Shown: in pieces, positions 38,202-46,785 of the stretch
Layout: every line of letters starts with the position of its first letter
How positions within the stretch are numbered: the stretch's first letter is position 1
From: Barnesiella sp. WM24
Lineage (GTDB): Bacteria; Bacteroidota; Bacteroidia; Bacteroidales; Muribaculaceae
DNA: 64,000 bases
NCBI RefSeq assembly: GCF_004570975.1
Contig: NZ_SPPC01000006.1
Coordinates: 124,001-188,000, forward strand
Reading direction: 5' to 3'
Position numbers and translations under genes: made by a program
The notes under the pieces: model-generated
The model's database searches: none
What the model was told of the DNA's origin: nothing
The model's input: only the letters and a program-made list of their open reading frames with translations

Positions 38202-39122
38202 ATGCTGCACACATTGTCAGTAAAAACGAGACATTTCTTTCATGTCGTCTCCAATGTCCGCCCTATCGTGTGGATAGGGCTTTATGTGGCCCTAACGCCG
38301 GTGTTTGCACTTATCTATATGTGGCTTCCCGACAGCCAGTTTCGCATTCCCGACGGAGCGGGCACGGATTTCGGCTCATGGCTCTATTACAGCATAGTCA
38401 CGATAACGACGCTCGGATTTGGCGACTACACTCCCGCCCACGGATGGGCACAGGCGGTGACTGCCGTCGAGGTGATGTGCGGGTTGATATCGCTTGGCTT
38501 TTTTCTGAATGCCGTGGGGTCGATGAAGTCGGAGATTGACGTGGAGTCGGAGATCGAGAGGCAGCGTGCGGTCCATTACGCGTCAGAGCGTGAGAAGCTG
38601 CTGAAGATAATGCCCTCGGTGCTTCACAATCTCAACATGTTTCTCGCCTATTGCTATGCGGTCACCACCCCTGTCACGAAGCGAAAGGACACGGAGGCCC
38701 GCTACGACCCCGACTTCGCATTTCGCGACATGACCGACCTTTTCAAGCCCTCCGGACTGCCATTTGACCGCAGCCGCCGTCCCGCCGTGGAGAGACTGCT
38801 GAAATCGGCGTCACACACGAGCCTTGTGCTTGACTCGCTTCAGGCAAGGGTGGACCTGACGCTCTGGCAGGACATCGTGGACGACTGCTTTGCATTTGTG
38901 GCAAACTGTCAGATGTTTTCATCGACCGACACCCTTTCAGAGAAGCCGCAGGTCGAGGCGGAGCTTTCCCGCGCTATAGCCGCGACCCCGGGGGAGCCCG
39001 AGTTCAAGGCCGACGATGAGCTGTATCCGGTGGCAGAGCTGTATTATTTCATAAAAGACAGCGCGTCGCTCGCCATGAAGCTGGAGACGGCGCTCACCGC
39101 CGTGGCTACGTCGCCTCGATAG
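38202..39122 (+). CDS. Two-TM potassium channel family protein
   Basis: The N-terminal 110 residues hold two membrane helices around a pore loop with the K+ selectivity filter TLGFGD (70-75), a variant of TVGYG. The remaining 190 residues are soluble and helical, with no recognisable RCK or cyclic-nucleotide domain. The gating signal is therefore unknown. The gene stands alone. Confidence 0.82.
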   Translation: MLHTLSVKTRHFFHVVSNVRPIVWIGLYVALTPVFALIYMWLPDSQFRIPDGAGTDFGSWLYYSIVTITTLGFGDYTPAHGWAQAVTAVEVMCGLISLGFFLNAVGSMKSEIDVESEIERQRAVHYASEREKLLKIMPSVLHNLNMFLAYCYAVTTPVTKRKDTEARYDPDFAFRDMTDLFKPSGLPFDRSRRPAVERLLKSASHTSLVLDSLQARVDLTLWQDIVDDCFAFVANCQMFSSTDTLSEKPQVEAELSRAIAATPGEPEFKADDELYPVAELYYFIKDSASLAMKLETALTAVATSPR

Positions 39123-39161
39123 CTGCCTGCTCTAAAGCAGTGGCAGGCTGATGAAAAGATG

Positions 39162-39192
39162 TTGCCTATATCAGAAATTTTATATATCTTTG
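39162..39192 (+). promoter_or_regulatory. Promoter of the cobalamin adenosyltransferase gene
   Basis: TTG (39162-39164), 20 bp and TATCTTTG (39185-39192) form a canonical promoter. It excludes the in-frame upstream start at 39159. Confidence 0.75.
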
Positions 39193-39218
39193 CCGCCCAC
39201 ATTCATAACTTTACCACT

Positions 39219-39782
39219 ATGACAAAAAGCAAAGTGTACACTTGTACCGGTGACACGGGCGCCACTTCACTTGTTGGCGGCATGCGTGTAAAGAAAACCG
39301 ACATACGCATCGAGGCTTACGGTTCAGTCGATGAGTTGAATGCCAATATCGGTGTACTTGTTGCAATCCCCAACCTGCAGCCGGAGTATGTCGACCTGTT
39401 GCGTCGCGTACAGAACAAACTATTCAATATCGGCGCCTATCTCGCCACCCCCAATCCCGACAATGCCATCACGCAGTGTCCCGGACTTAACCATGACGTG
39501 ATCGAGCGCATCGAGCGTTGCATCGACGAGATGGACGTGCAGCTGCCGCCTCTCACCAATTTCGTGTTGCCCGGCGGAACCCACCGCTCTGCTGTGGCAC
39601 ACGTGTGCCGCACAATGTGCCGCCGCTGCGAACGCCGCATCGTGGCACTCGCCGACACCACCTACGTCGACCCTAATGTGCTCAAGTTTGTCAACCGCCT
39701 CAGTGACTTCCTCTTCGTGTTTGCACGATTTAACAATGTCGCTAATCAATTTGATGAAATATTTTGGGATAAAAATTGTTAG
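39219..39782 (+). CDS. PduO-type cob(I)yrinate a,c-diamide adenosyltransferase
   Basis: This enzyme transfers the 5'-deoxyadenosyl group of ATP to cob(I)alamin. The N-terminal ATP-binding motif YTCTGDTGATSLVGG, EAYGSVDELNA and the C-terminal NRLSDFLFVFAR are diagnostic of the PduO (MMAB) type. The start ATG at 39219 (187 aa) follows the promoter. The enzyme recycles or completes B12 cofactor; no other cobalamin gene is in the window. Confidence 0.94.
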   Translation: MTKSKVYTCTGDTGATSLVGGMRVKKTDIRIEAYGSVDELNANIGVLVAIPNLQPEYVDLLRRVQNKLFNIGAYLATPNPDNAITQCPGLNHDVIERIERCIDEMDVQLPPLTNFVLPGGTHRSAVAHVCRTMCRRCERRIVALADTTYVDPNVLKFVNRLSDFLFVFARFNNVANQFDEIFWDKNC

Positions 39783-39830
39783 TTAATACAACGACATAAG
39801 ACAAAACGTAAAATTAAATCTATCCTGAAT

Positions 39831-40052
39831 ATGTATTGGACACTTGAACTCGCATCAAAACTCGAAGACGCTCCCTGGCCCGCAACCAAAGAGGAGCTTA
39901 TCGACTACGCCATGCGCTCCGGCGCCCCCCTCGAGGTAATCGAAAACCTCCAGGAAATGGAAGACGAAGGCGAAACCTACGAATGTATAGAAGACATCTG
40001 GCCCGACTACCCCTCCAAAGAAGACTTCTTCTTCAACGAGGAGGAATACTAA
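39831..40052 (+). CDS. DUF2795 protein, target gene of the integrated element
   Basis: This 73-aa acidic protein (LELASKLEDAPWPATKEELI, DFFFNEEEY) matches the DUF2795 family, which is conserved in Bacteroidetes; function unknown. Its last 8 codons and stop (from 40029) are repeated at 57203-57227 at the far end of the element. The integrated element therefore enters at or near this 3' end and leaves the gene intact. The stop is followed by a terminator at 40087-40127. Confidence 0.88.
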   Translation: MYWTLELASKLEDAPWPATKEELIDYAMRSGAPLEVIENLQEMEDEGETYECIEDIWPDYPSKEDFFFNEEEY

Positions 40053-40086
40053 GCCCACACAAAAGGATTAACCCAAAGAATACCAA

Positions 40087-40127
40087 AGAGTTGAGCTTCG
40101 CACCAAGCGACAGCCCAACTCTTTTTT
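40087..40127 (+). terminator. Terminator of the DUF2795 gene (left copy)
   Basis: AGAGTTG (40087-40093) pairs with CAACTCT (40116-40122), with an inner GCTT/AAGC stem and a T run to 40127. An equivalent hairpin is at 57261-57302. Confidence 0.85.
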
Positions 40128-40143
40128 CTTGCATTTTACCCCC

Positions 40144-40171
40144 TTTTACAGCATAATAAACTAACGTAAAA
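40144..40171. repeat. TTTTAC-N16-GTAAAA inverted site, left
   Basis: Six-bp inverted arms are 16 bp apart. Two more copies of the same size lie at 57122-57149 and 57318-57345. The size and symmetry resemble a tyrosine-recombinase core site (two binding arms around a spacer). Confidence 0.6.
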
Positions 40172-40267
40172 TTAGCGCACCGACAAAAAAGGAATATAAA
40201 CAATCGGGATAAACTGTCGTATAACTGTTGTAAATTCGCTTAAAATAAAAGAAACGGAACATACAAC

Positions 40268-41602
40268 ATGGGTAAAGCAGCAAGACCATTCCCGACCGGA
40301 CATTTCCGGTTGTACAAGACCAGACAAACCAAGAATGACCGCCCTCTGGTGATCCAGATTGAATATGCTGTCAAATCAGTGGCAGTCAGACGCTCTACCG
40401 GAATCTCTGTCAAAGAAAAGGACTGGAATCCTAACGAGAACAAGGGACGTGGCGGTGTCAGGGCAAGCTACGGACCTGACTATCGCAATATCAACAGTAG
40501 GCTTACAAAAAGCGTCAGTGAGCTTGACTCCAAAATAGCGGCTTGGTGTGAGAAGCACCCCGACCGTTTGACAGTGGAGATCATGAGGGCTCTTCTTGAC
40601 GACCACCCGACAACACGTGAAGACAAAGGTATTGATTTTGTGAGTTATGTGTCAGACCTCCTTAAAAACGAGCTGGACCGAAATAAAATCGGTCAGAGTG
40701 TATATCGCAATGGCTTGAGTGCCATGAAAATATTCCGGGAGTTCCTTAAATCGGAAAAACGCGGTACGTATGCACCTGACAGCATTTATATCTCTGAGAT
40801 TTCCACGGAGCTCATAGAGTCACACATAAAGTGGAGACGCGAGATCAAGGACAACAGTGACGATACTATAAACCATGCCCTGACCCCTATACTCAAAGGC
40901 TGTCAACAGGCAATGGTAATGGGATACATTCCGGTGGCTCTCAATGCCGCCATACAGAAGATGAGAATCATAAAGACCGTATCACTCCAGAAGAATGATG
41001 AGTCAAGCGTGAAGCATCTTTCCAAAAAGGAACTGGAGTGTCTTATAAAGTTTTACATTGAAGATAAGGAAGCGAGACGGAAGGAATATATCGAGATGTT
41101 CCTGTTTGCCCTATATGCCTGTGGTTTGCGTGTCATTGACATCATCACCCTGCAATGGTCTGACATAGACTTCGACAAACGGACTCTTAACAAGATACAG
41201 GTCAAGACGAAAAACAGGAATGTTATACCCCTAAGCGACCAGGCTATGGGAATACTTGAACAGTGGAAAGGTCGATACAATCGTTTTGTTTTCGGATTGC
41301 TTGACGATGACTTTAACCTTGATGACACAGATGCTCTGTACCGTGTGAGGAACACAAAGACACGTGGTATCAATCAAGCTCTCAATGTGATTGGTGAAAA
41401 ACTGGGACTGTCATTCAGTCTCACATTTCATGTCGGACGCCACACCTTTGCTGTCCTGAGCCTTAATAACGGTATGGACATGACGATGGTGAGCCAGCTT
41501 CTCGGTCATTCCTCTACTGAAATAACCGAGAAAGTCTACGCTCACTTTATGCCGGCAAGACTGCGTGAAGAGCTGAGCAAGATTAAGTTGCCATCCCTTT
41601 AG
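40268..41602 (+). CDS. Tyrosine-type site-specific integrase
   Basis: This 444-aa recombinase carries an N-terminal arm-type binding region and a SAM-like core-binding domain (about 125-235). The catalytic domain has Arg288 (CGLRVID), His388 and Arg391 (FHVGRH), His414 (LLGHSS) and Tyr424 (KVYAHF). It should integrate and excise the element at the DUF2795 gene. The gene ends in TAG, 20 nt into the convergent tail of the interrupted primase-like gene. Confidence 0.95.
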   Translation: MGKAARPFPTGHFRLYKTRQTKNDRPLVIQIEYAVKSVAVRRSTGISVKEKDWNPNENKGRGGVRASYGPDYRNINSRLTKSVSELDSKIAAWCEKHPDRLTVEIMRALLDDHPTTREDKGIDFVSYVSDLLKNELDRNKIGQSVYRNGLSAMKIFREFLKSEKRGTYAPDSIYISEISTELIESHIKWRREIKDNSDDTINHALTPILKGCQQAMVMGYIPVALNAAIQKMRIIKTVSLQKNDESSVKHLSKKELECLIKFYIEDKEARRKEYIEMFLFALYACGLRVIDIITLQWSDIDFDKRTLNKIQVKTKNRNVIPLSDQAMGILEQWKGRYNRFVFGLLDDDFNLDDTDALYRVRNTKTRGINQALNVIGEKLGLSFSLTFHVGRHTFAVLSLNNGMDMTMVSQLLGHSSTEITEKVYAHFMPARLREELSKIKLPSL

Positions 41603-43094
41603 TCGGGATGCCGTTGTCCTTGCAGTGCTTGTATAAGGACGACTGTGACACCTTGATGCCCTATGCCCGTGCTGTCTGTAGGTTAAGTCTTACCGAGACA
41701 GCCGGGTTATACCACTCCGATATGTTGCAATGTCCCGGATTGACAGGTATATTGTTGAACTTGCAATAGCGTCGGAGTGTAGACAGACTGACGGTAAGCC
41801 CTCTGTCGCGCGCTTCCTTCAGGTTTGAGGTAACAGATTTCCCAGGTTTATACCACGCCTGTATGGATTCGTAATTCTGATACATAAGAGCCTTCCGGGA
41901 ATATGATCGTCTTGACACACCGTGTTCACGACAGTATCCGGGAGAAGTAGTGACCTTCCCTGCGTCAAGCGACTTGAACTCCATCGCATCGAACTCGGTA
42001 TAATTCATGACATCATAAGCCTTGCGGGCTATAAGTTCATCAGACAACACACCGTCGGAATTGTCATAGTAGAAATACACCCTGTGAACCAGATTGAAAA
42101 ATAGATCCATGAATGTTACTCCGGGATTTATCTTGCGTATGATGCATCCGTCGGTAAACAATCGGTTACGACGTTTCTCCCCGTCACGGAAACGGTTGAC
42201 CGTACATTCCCCTCGCCTGTTACGATAACGTACAAACAGTGAAAGATGATTTTCGGGTATGACACAATAGCCGGCTTCGTTATATGACAGCTTTGACCAC
42301 CTTAAAAGCTTGTGTTCCTTCCCATAAATCTATAGGAATTCCTGTCTGCTCTCTGCAAGGACCTTCAAAGGGACACTGATGCTTTCAAGCTGTTTTTTCC
42401 AATCCGGGTCATTAGATTTATATTGTTTTTGATTTGATTTTGATGAATTAATATTATTAGGTTGATAGATTGCTGAAGAGTGTCTGGGTTTATAAACGTT
42501 TGGCACTACAGGAAGAAGTGAATGTTGATATGTGACAATCTGTTCCTGTTCAGTTGCATCGACAGGAAGGTCGGTGATTGACGAGTATATCCGGTTGGAG
42601 CGGAATACCTTTGCTTCATATGTAGTTCCGTTCATGAGCTGTGTGATGACTTTACCGCAATGGTCTTTAGTCTTGTCAAGATTGGTCATCCTGCATATTT
42701 TCTCATACAGTTCACCGAAAGCACGGATATTAATACGCTCTTTGAAGACATATACCAGACGATAGCTGTAATTTCCGCCAGTACCATTTGAAAATGTCTC
42801 GTAAGCAAAGGTCGGTTTCAACTGGCATTGACGGTAGAATGTTTCAAGGTCTGTATCGGTGTCATCAACATCAATGCTGATGGTCTGCGTATAGAGAAAT
42901 TTATTTTTCCTACGCAGGTTCCTATAGTAAATATGGCAATAGCTGTAACCCATTCTGACCATCGAAATGAAGCTACTAAGACTCATTTTGGTCTTATTCC
43001 ATCGCATTTGCCGATAGTCGGTAGGAGTCGGTTTGGACTTGTAACATTTTTCAGTGACGGATACGTCAATCTTGAAATTGGGATTTGTGATCAT
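41583..43094 (-). pseudogene. Primase/VirE-like replication protein with two in-frame TAG codons
   Basis: One frame runs 1512 nt from the ATG at 43094 to TAA at 41583, broken only by TAG at 42330-42332 and TAG at 41661-41663. The first part (254 aa) has SIDVDDTDTD, resembling the VirE_N/archaeal-primase-like proteins of Bacteroides elements. The middle (RKINPGVTFMDLFF, YDNSDGVLS) looks like the C-terminal part of such proteins. The tail has 40-residue repeats, WYKPGKSVTSNL then RGLTVSLSTLRRYC, and WYNPAVSVRLNL then GIKVSQSSLYKHC. The second TAG falls inside the last repeat, so the frame past it is genuine coding sequence. Either two nonsense mutations or TAG read-through explains it. Confidence 0.8.
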
Positions 43095-43110
43095 ATCTAT
43101 AATGACTGAT

Positions 43111-43128
43111 GGTTTTGTAAGTTATATA
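43111..43128 (-). promoter_or_regulatory. 18-bp upstream repeat shared with the HTH gene
   Basis: The 18-bp sequence beginning GGTTTTGTAAG and ending TTATATA is identical at 43111-43128 and 56994-57011. It lies 17 and 19 nt before the starts of the primase-like and HTH genes. It is a probable shared promoter or operator. Confidence 0.6.
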
Positions 43129-43195
43129 TGAAAGAGTCCTCGAAGTCTAAATTACATATCCGGCTACCGGTGTTAGAACAGGAAACCGCGTCAAT

Positions 43196-43239
43196 ATAAA
43201 AACGTGTCAGAATAATCTTGTAAAGGTTATCCTGACACG
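43196..43239. terminator. Terminator-like hairpin after the DprA operon
   Basis: CGTGTCAG (43203-43210) and CTGACACG (43232-43239) form a stem extended by ATAA/TTAT. On the minus strand it is followed by a T run (43202-43196), ending the operon that starts at 47647. The plus side also has a T run. Confidence 0.75.
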
Positions 43240-43315
43240 CTCTTTTTCGCAGCGGTTCAATCTTTTAGGTTATTCTGATACAGTTAAAGGCATAACAGTC
43301 AAAACATATATGACA

Positions 43316-43352
43316 AATCTCTCAGCCCGGATGTGTCTCAGGCTGAGAGATT
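43316..43352. repeat. Perfect 12-bp inverted repeat between the DprA-like gene and terminator
   Basis: AATCTCTCAGCC (43316-43327) and GGCTGAGAGATT (43341-43352) flank a 13-nt loop. It can act as an extra transcription-end or mRNA-stabilising hairpin. With the hairpin above, it fills most of the 318-nt gap 43095-43412. Confidence 0.7.
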
Positions 43353-43412
43353 GAAAGATGCGATGGTTTCAGGTGTGGTTTATTGAATCTCAAACCTGAC
43401 ATGGCTGGGATG

Positions 43413-44204
43413 TCATATAGGTTTTGCAAGATTCTGTTCAATAAGGTCATAGTTTCCGGCATTTGCCTCGGTGTGGCGCGGGAAGGTGGCCGCGAGGCTC
43501 TCCCGGCCATACTTGCGGGCAAAGCGCATGGTGTGGAGCGAGCCGCTTTGAGCCGGACACTGGGCCAGTATCACAGCCTCTGAGAGTGCAGCCTGGAGGC
43601 GGTTGCGGGCCACCAGACGCGTGGGATTGGCCTTGACGCCTATTGGTTGTTCCGACAGCATCAGACCGCCGTTGCGCAATATTGAATCCTCCAAAACCTT
43701 GTTCTCACGCGGATGTGTGATGTCGAGTCCGTTTCCCACGATAGCTATCGTGCTACCCTTGACATCAAGACAGCCACGGTGGGCGGTAGCATCGCATCCG
43801 AGAGCGAGACCGCTCACCACGACATACCCTTTCCGGGCATAGTCCGCACCGAGCTGATAAGCTTTCGTGTTCCCCTCCTTGTCGGCTGAGCGTGCTCCTA
43901 TTACAGCCACAGCTTTTTCGGCTTCCAGCAGCTTCAGGTTGCCTTTGCAATGTATCACTGCCGGACAGTCGGCACCGATGGCAAGCAGGCGCGCCGGAAA
44001 CCGTGAATCCTGACAGGATATGCTGACGATACCCAGTTTTTCCTGTCGGTCAAGTATTGAATTGGCCTTGTCAAGATACCCGTCAAACTCCGGATTCTCT
44101 TCATATAGACGGTCAAACTCTGCAAGGTCGGTCTTTATTATTTGTGAGGTGGGCATGCCCGACATCTGCAATGCCATCACCTCGTCGATATTCAGTTTTT
44201 CCAT
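43413..44204 (-). CDS. DprA/Smf-like Rossmann-fold protein
   Basis: This 263-aa protein matches the DprA/Smf core: AVIGARSADKEGN, YVVVSGLALGCDATAHRG, TIAIVGNGLD with HPREN, LSEQPIGVKANP and ARNRLQAALSEAVILAQ. DprA binds single-stranded DNA and loads RecA in transformation. Here it is short, has no C-terminal winged helix, and lies last in an element operon with an alpha/beta hydrolase and two FFG-domain genes. That context suggests a conflict or regulatory role, not competence (inference). It starts 6 nt after the upstream gene. Confidence 0.85.
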   Translation of the reverse strand: MEKLNIDEVMALQMSGMPTSQIIKTDLAEFDRLYEENPEFDGYLDKANSILDRQEKLGIVSISCQDSRFPARLLAIGADCPAVIHCKGNLKLLEAEKAVAVIGARSADKEGNTKAYQLGADYARKGYVVVSGLALGCDATAHRGCLDVKGSTIAIVGNGLDITHPRENKVLEDSILRNGGLMLSEQPIGVKANPTRLVARNRLQAALSEAVILAQCPAQSGSLHTMRFARKYGRESLAATFPRHTEANAGNYDLIEQNLAKPI

Positions 44205-44210
44205 ATGATT

Positions 44211-44873
44211 TTACTTTATAAAACTTTTTAATACACCCGCGATCTCTTCTGGGACAGACCTGCAAGGCTTCATCATAGAGAGGGCATCGGCATGGTCATG
44301 ACAACACTCTCCGGGTCCGTCCAACACATAATAGCAGTCATCTCTGGCATCGGCAAGGTAGCCCATACCGTCCTTAGACCTTTCGTAGCGTTCCCAAAAC
44401 CGATCGACGGTCGGTCCGTCGTCAGCGACAACCGCAAGGCGCACGCTATCACGCCCTACCACCTCCACGATGTCTCCTTTCCTGAACAGTATGCGCGTCC
44501 GGTGCCGTCCGAAGAAACAAGAACTGATAGTGTCACCTCCTGTGGTCGTGCTTCTGAAATCAATAAGTACACCATTCGGGCCATAAGTCCATGAGGCACC
44601 GGTCTCCTCTCCGATGTCACGTCCGACAGGAAGCTGGGTGATGACAAACCGATATGTCGCCTCCCGGTTGACAAAACTCTCACGCATGAGCCTCTCAGCA
44701 TCCTCAAGCGTCAGAAAGAGGTATTCATTCGTGTAGATGTCAAATTCGGGATAAACCACTCCATTGCTCAGGAAGGTGTGCTCCAGACGGTATATCCACA
44801 CCCCTTCAAGCGAGGGACTGCGGTCGGCAAGATCAAGAAACTGACTGTAAGTAAGGTTATCCGGAAGTGTCAT
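44211..44873 (-). CDS. Unrecognised 'FFG/RKGDIV' domain protein
   Basis: I do not recognise this 220-aa cytoplasmic protein. It has the pattern ASWTYGPNGVLIDF, CFFGRHRTRILFRKGDIVEV and DDCYYVLDG. The same order, YVESWMYDFRGSL, NFFGHLPDSLPYRKGDIVIV and ENDRYLVQTG, occurs in the next gene upstream within the hydrolase fusion. Both therefore carry one shared, apparently undescribed domain of about 150 residues. It lies 10 nt after the fusion gene and 6 nt before the DprA-like gene. Confidence 0.75.
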   Translation of the reverse strand: MTLPDNLTYSQFLDLADRSPSLEGVWIYRLEHTFLSNGVVYPEFDIYTNEYLFLTLEDAERLMRESFVNREATYRFVITQLPVGRDIGEETGASWTYGPNGVLIDFRSTTTGGDTISSCFFGRHRTRILFRKGDIVEVVGRDSVRLAVVADDGPTVDRFWERYERSKDGMGYLADARDDCYYVLDGPGECCHDHADALSMMKPCRSVPEEIAGVLKSFIK

Positions 44874-44883
44874 ACATCTATAA

Positions 44884-46785
44884 TTATACCGAGTTTTCCT
44901 GAGTGTACATGTTGATTATATCAATGATCTGAAGATTTGTATCACTGACATTGAAAGTGTTGTTATACTCCAGAAATGCGTTCCATTCTTCTTTGTCACA
45001 CTCGTCAGGGGCGTAACCGTTATCACGCCACCATGTCAGGTAAGCTCCAAGCATCACCTTTTTGTCTCCTGTATGATGGTAGGCTATCGGTAACGGAGTG
45101 GAACGCTGGGCCGGATCGGCAAGAATCTCGTCGATATGTTCAAACAGATGTCTCTTGGCGATGTGGAAACGTATACCGAAACATGCCTGTGTCCGTCGCC
45201 CCATGCCATACACCCGATTACGATGTTCATTTTCCAGAGTCCTCGCTATGCGTTCATGAAGATGCTCGTCTTTATTTTTAAGTTCGCAATATTGAGAGTG
45301 CCATTGCATCATCAGATCAACCATAGCATAGCCTACCGGAAACTTCACCGGGAAAATTTCCATCGGATGACGATAGGACAGAGTGTTCATGCTTTCATTA
45401 TAAAAGCCTGTCTGAACCAGATAGCGGTCATTCTCATAACCCGGATAATTCTCTTCGTCAAGCCAGTCACTCACAGGTAGTCCGTCACGCTCGCGACGCT
45501 TTACCACCCTACGGTAATATTCGTAACCTTTTTTGACCGTGTGTGGCTCTTCGGCGATCACACCCATCATGGCGTATGTACGGTTACTATTCGGAGACGG
45601 TTCAAACACAATTACAATGTCACCCTTCCTATAAGGGAGACTGTCAGGTAAATGACCGAAGAAATTTCCATATATCCCCGGCTGTCTGTTATGGACAGGT
45701 GAACAGGTTGACTTCTGAATCAGGGAGCCGCGGAAGTCATACATCCACGATTCCACATACCGATGAGTCTGCGACATTATACCGAAGGGATAATGTCTTA
45801 TCTCGAAATCAAGAATACCTTTACTTCCGACCAGACCGTTCATTGCCTCCGCAGCCTCATGAAATGTAGCATAATCCGCGCTGTCAGGGTTGAATACCTT
45901 TACATTGCGGTCACTCGGCATCATGCGTACTGCAACATCACCGTTGCGTCTTACCAGACGGAATGACATCGGGTCACAGGCTGCCTCTTCCGCGGTTTGC
46001 CGGTTGACATACACACGCTTCAAATCCATTTGGTCAGGTTCATACGAACGCACTGTCAGACGGTAGAATCCGGGAACTTCGGGTTGCGGACGGGTGCGTA
46101 CCATCTCTTCAAAATCACTGAATGACATCGGTGAGCCACCCATTCTCCGACGGCGGTCGATGACGAGTTCAAGAAGGTCGTAGAGGTGTGTCATGCTGGC
46201 ATCCTTGCACTGGTGTCCGAAATCGTCCACCACCTTGAAATAGCTGTCCCACACCAGACCTGTCAGGGCTTTTACATGAGAGTCGCCAAGCAGGTCATCG
46301 GTTGTCGAACACAGGGCGGAGACACGCGGAGAGTTGTCACGCACTGACTGCACGGCGTCATAACGCTCATATTTGTCGAGAGTAGCCTGTGTCAGAGTAT
46401 AGGTCTGAACGCCGTCGAGACGCTTGCAGAAGTATGTGTGCTCCTCACCGACCCATTGGGCCAACTGTGACTTCGGGAAAAGACAGGGGTTGACGATGAC
46501 CACATCGGCATCGCCCGACTCACATTCAAGAGCCATAAATCCGCCCAGCGAAGTGCCTATGATTATTTCCGGGTGTTCCTCGCGTATGGCGCGGTTGATT
46601 ACCTCCAGAGAGCTGTCGGGGTCAGCGTCCAGCTCAGGGGCAATCACCCGGTAGCGACCCTTGAACTGACGTTGCAACTGTCGCTGCTTGGCTCCGTTGG
46701 CTCCCGACATAAACCCGTGGAGATACATCATCACGGGGAGTGTATCGCTTATGTTTTCTACAATATCATTCATCTTCATAGTCAT
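44884..46785 (-). CDS. YqiA/UPF0227-like alpha/beta hydrolase fused to the FFG/RKGDIV domain
   Basis: The first 210 residues are an alpha/beta hydrolase of the YqiA/YcfP (UPF0227) esterase type: PVMMYLHGFMSGANG, the nucleophile elbow GTSLGGF (Ser near residue 79) and a C-terminal DDFGHQ His. The next 230 residues carry the FFG/RKGDIV domain shared with the downstream gene. The last 190 residues are unassigned and helical (YCELKNKDEHLHERIARTLE and onward). The ATG at 46785 is preferred to the TTG at 46800; it overlaps the upstream stop by 20 nt. The substrate is unknown. Confidence 0.78.
   Translation of the reverse strand: MTMKMNDIVENISDTLPVMMYLHGFMSGANGAKQRQLQRQFKGRYRVIAPELDADPDSSLEVINRAIREEHPEIIIGTSLGGFMALECESGDADVVIVNPCLFPKSQLAQWVGEEHTYFCKRLDGVQTYTLTQATLDKYERYDAVQSVRDNSPRVSALCSTTDDLLGDSHVKALTGLVWDSYFKVVDDFGHQCKDASMTHLYDLLELVIDRRRRMGGSPMSFSDFEEMVRTRPQPEVPGFYRLTVRSYEPDQMDLKRVYVNRQTAEEAACDPMSFRLVRRNGDVAVRMMPSDRNVKVFNPDSADYATFHEAAEAMNGLVGSKGILDFEIRHYPFGIMSQTHRYVESWMYDFRGSLIQKSTCSPVHNRQPGIYGNFFGHLPDSLPYRKGDIVIVFEPSPNSNRTYAMMGVIAEEPHTVKKGYEYYRRVVKRRERDGLPVSDWLDEENYPGYENDRYLVQTGFYNESMNTLSYRHPMEIFPVKFPVGYAMVDLMMQWHSQYCELKNKDEHLHERIARTLENEHRNRVYGMGRRTQACFGIRFHIAKRHLFEHIDEILADPAQRSTPLPIAYHHTGDKKVMLGAYLTWWRDNGYAPDECDKEEWNAFLEYNNTFNVSDTNLQIIDIINMYTQENSV

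Larger units (their letters stand above)
40029..40213. repeat. Left flanking direct repeat (attL candidate)
   Basis: This segment matches 57203-57382 in the same orientation: 27 identical bp, then about 90% identity (16 mismatches and one 5-nt gap by eye). It covers the last codons and stop of the DUF2795 gene, its terminator and the TTTTAC-N16-GTAAAA site. The longest identical run lies around the terminator. Confidence 0.88.

Noticed and set aside
39159-39218. Upstream start of the cobalamin adenosyltransferase
   Set aside because: The canonical promoter lies inside this segment, so it cannot be translated from that transcript.
41661-42161. A separate gene starting with TTG at 42161
   Set aside because: The frame is open and continuous with the upstream primase-like gene up to the TAG at 42330, so it is one interrupted gene.
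41583-43094. Genome-wide TAG reassignment
   Set aside because: Several ordinary host genes in the window end in TAG, so the code is standard outside the element.
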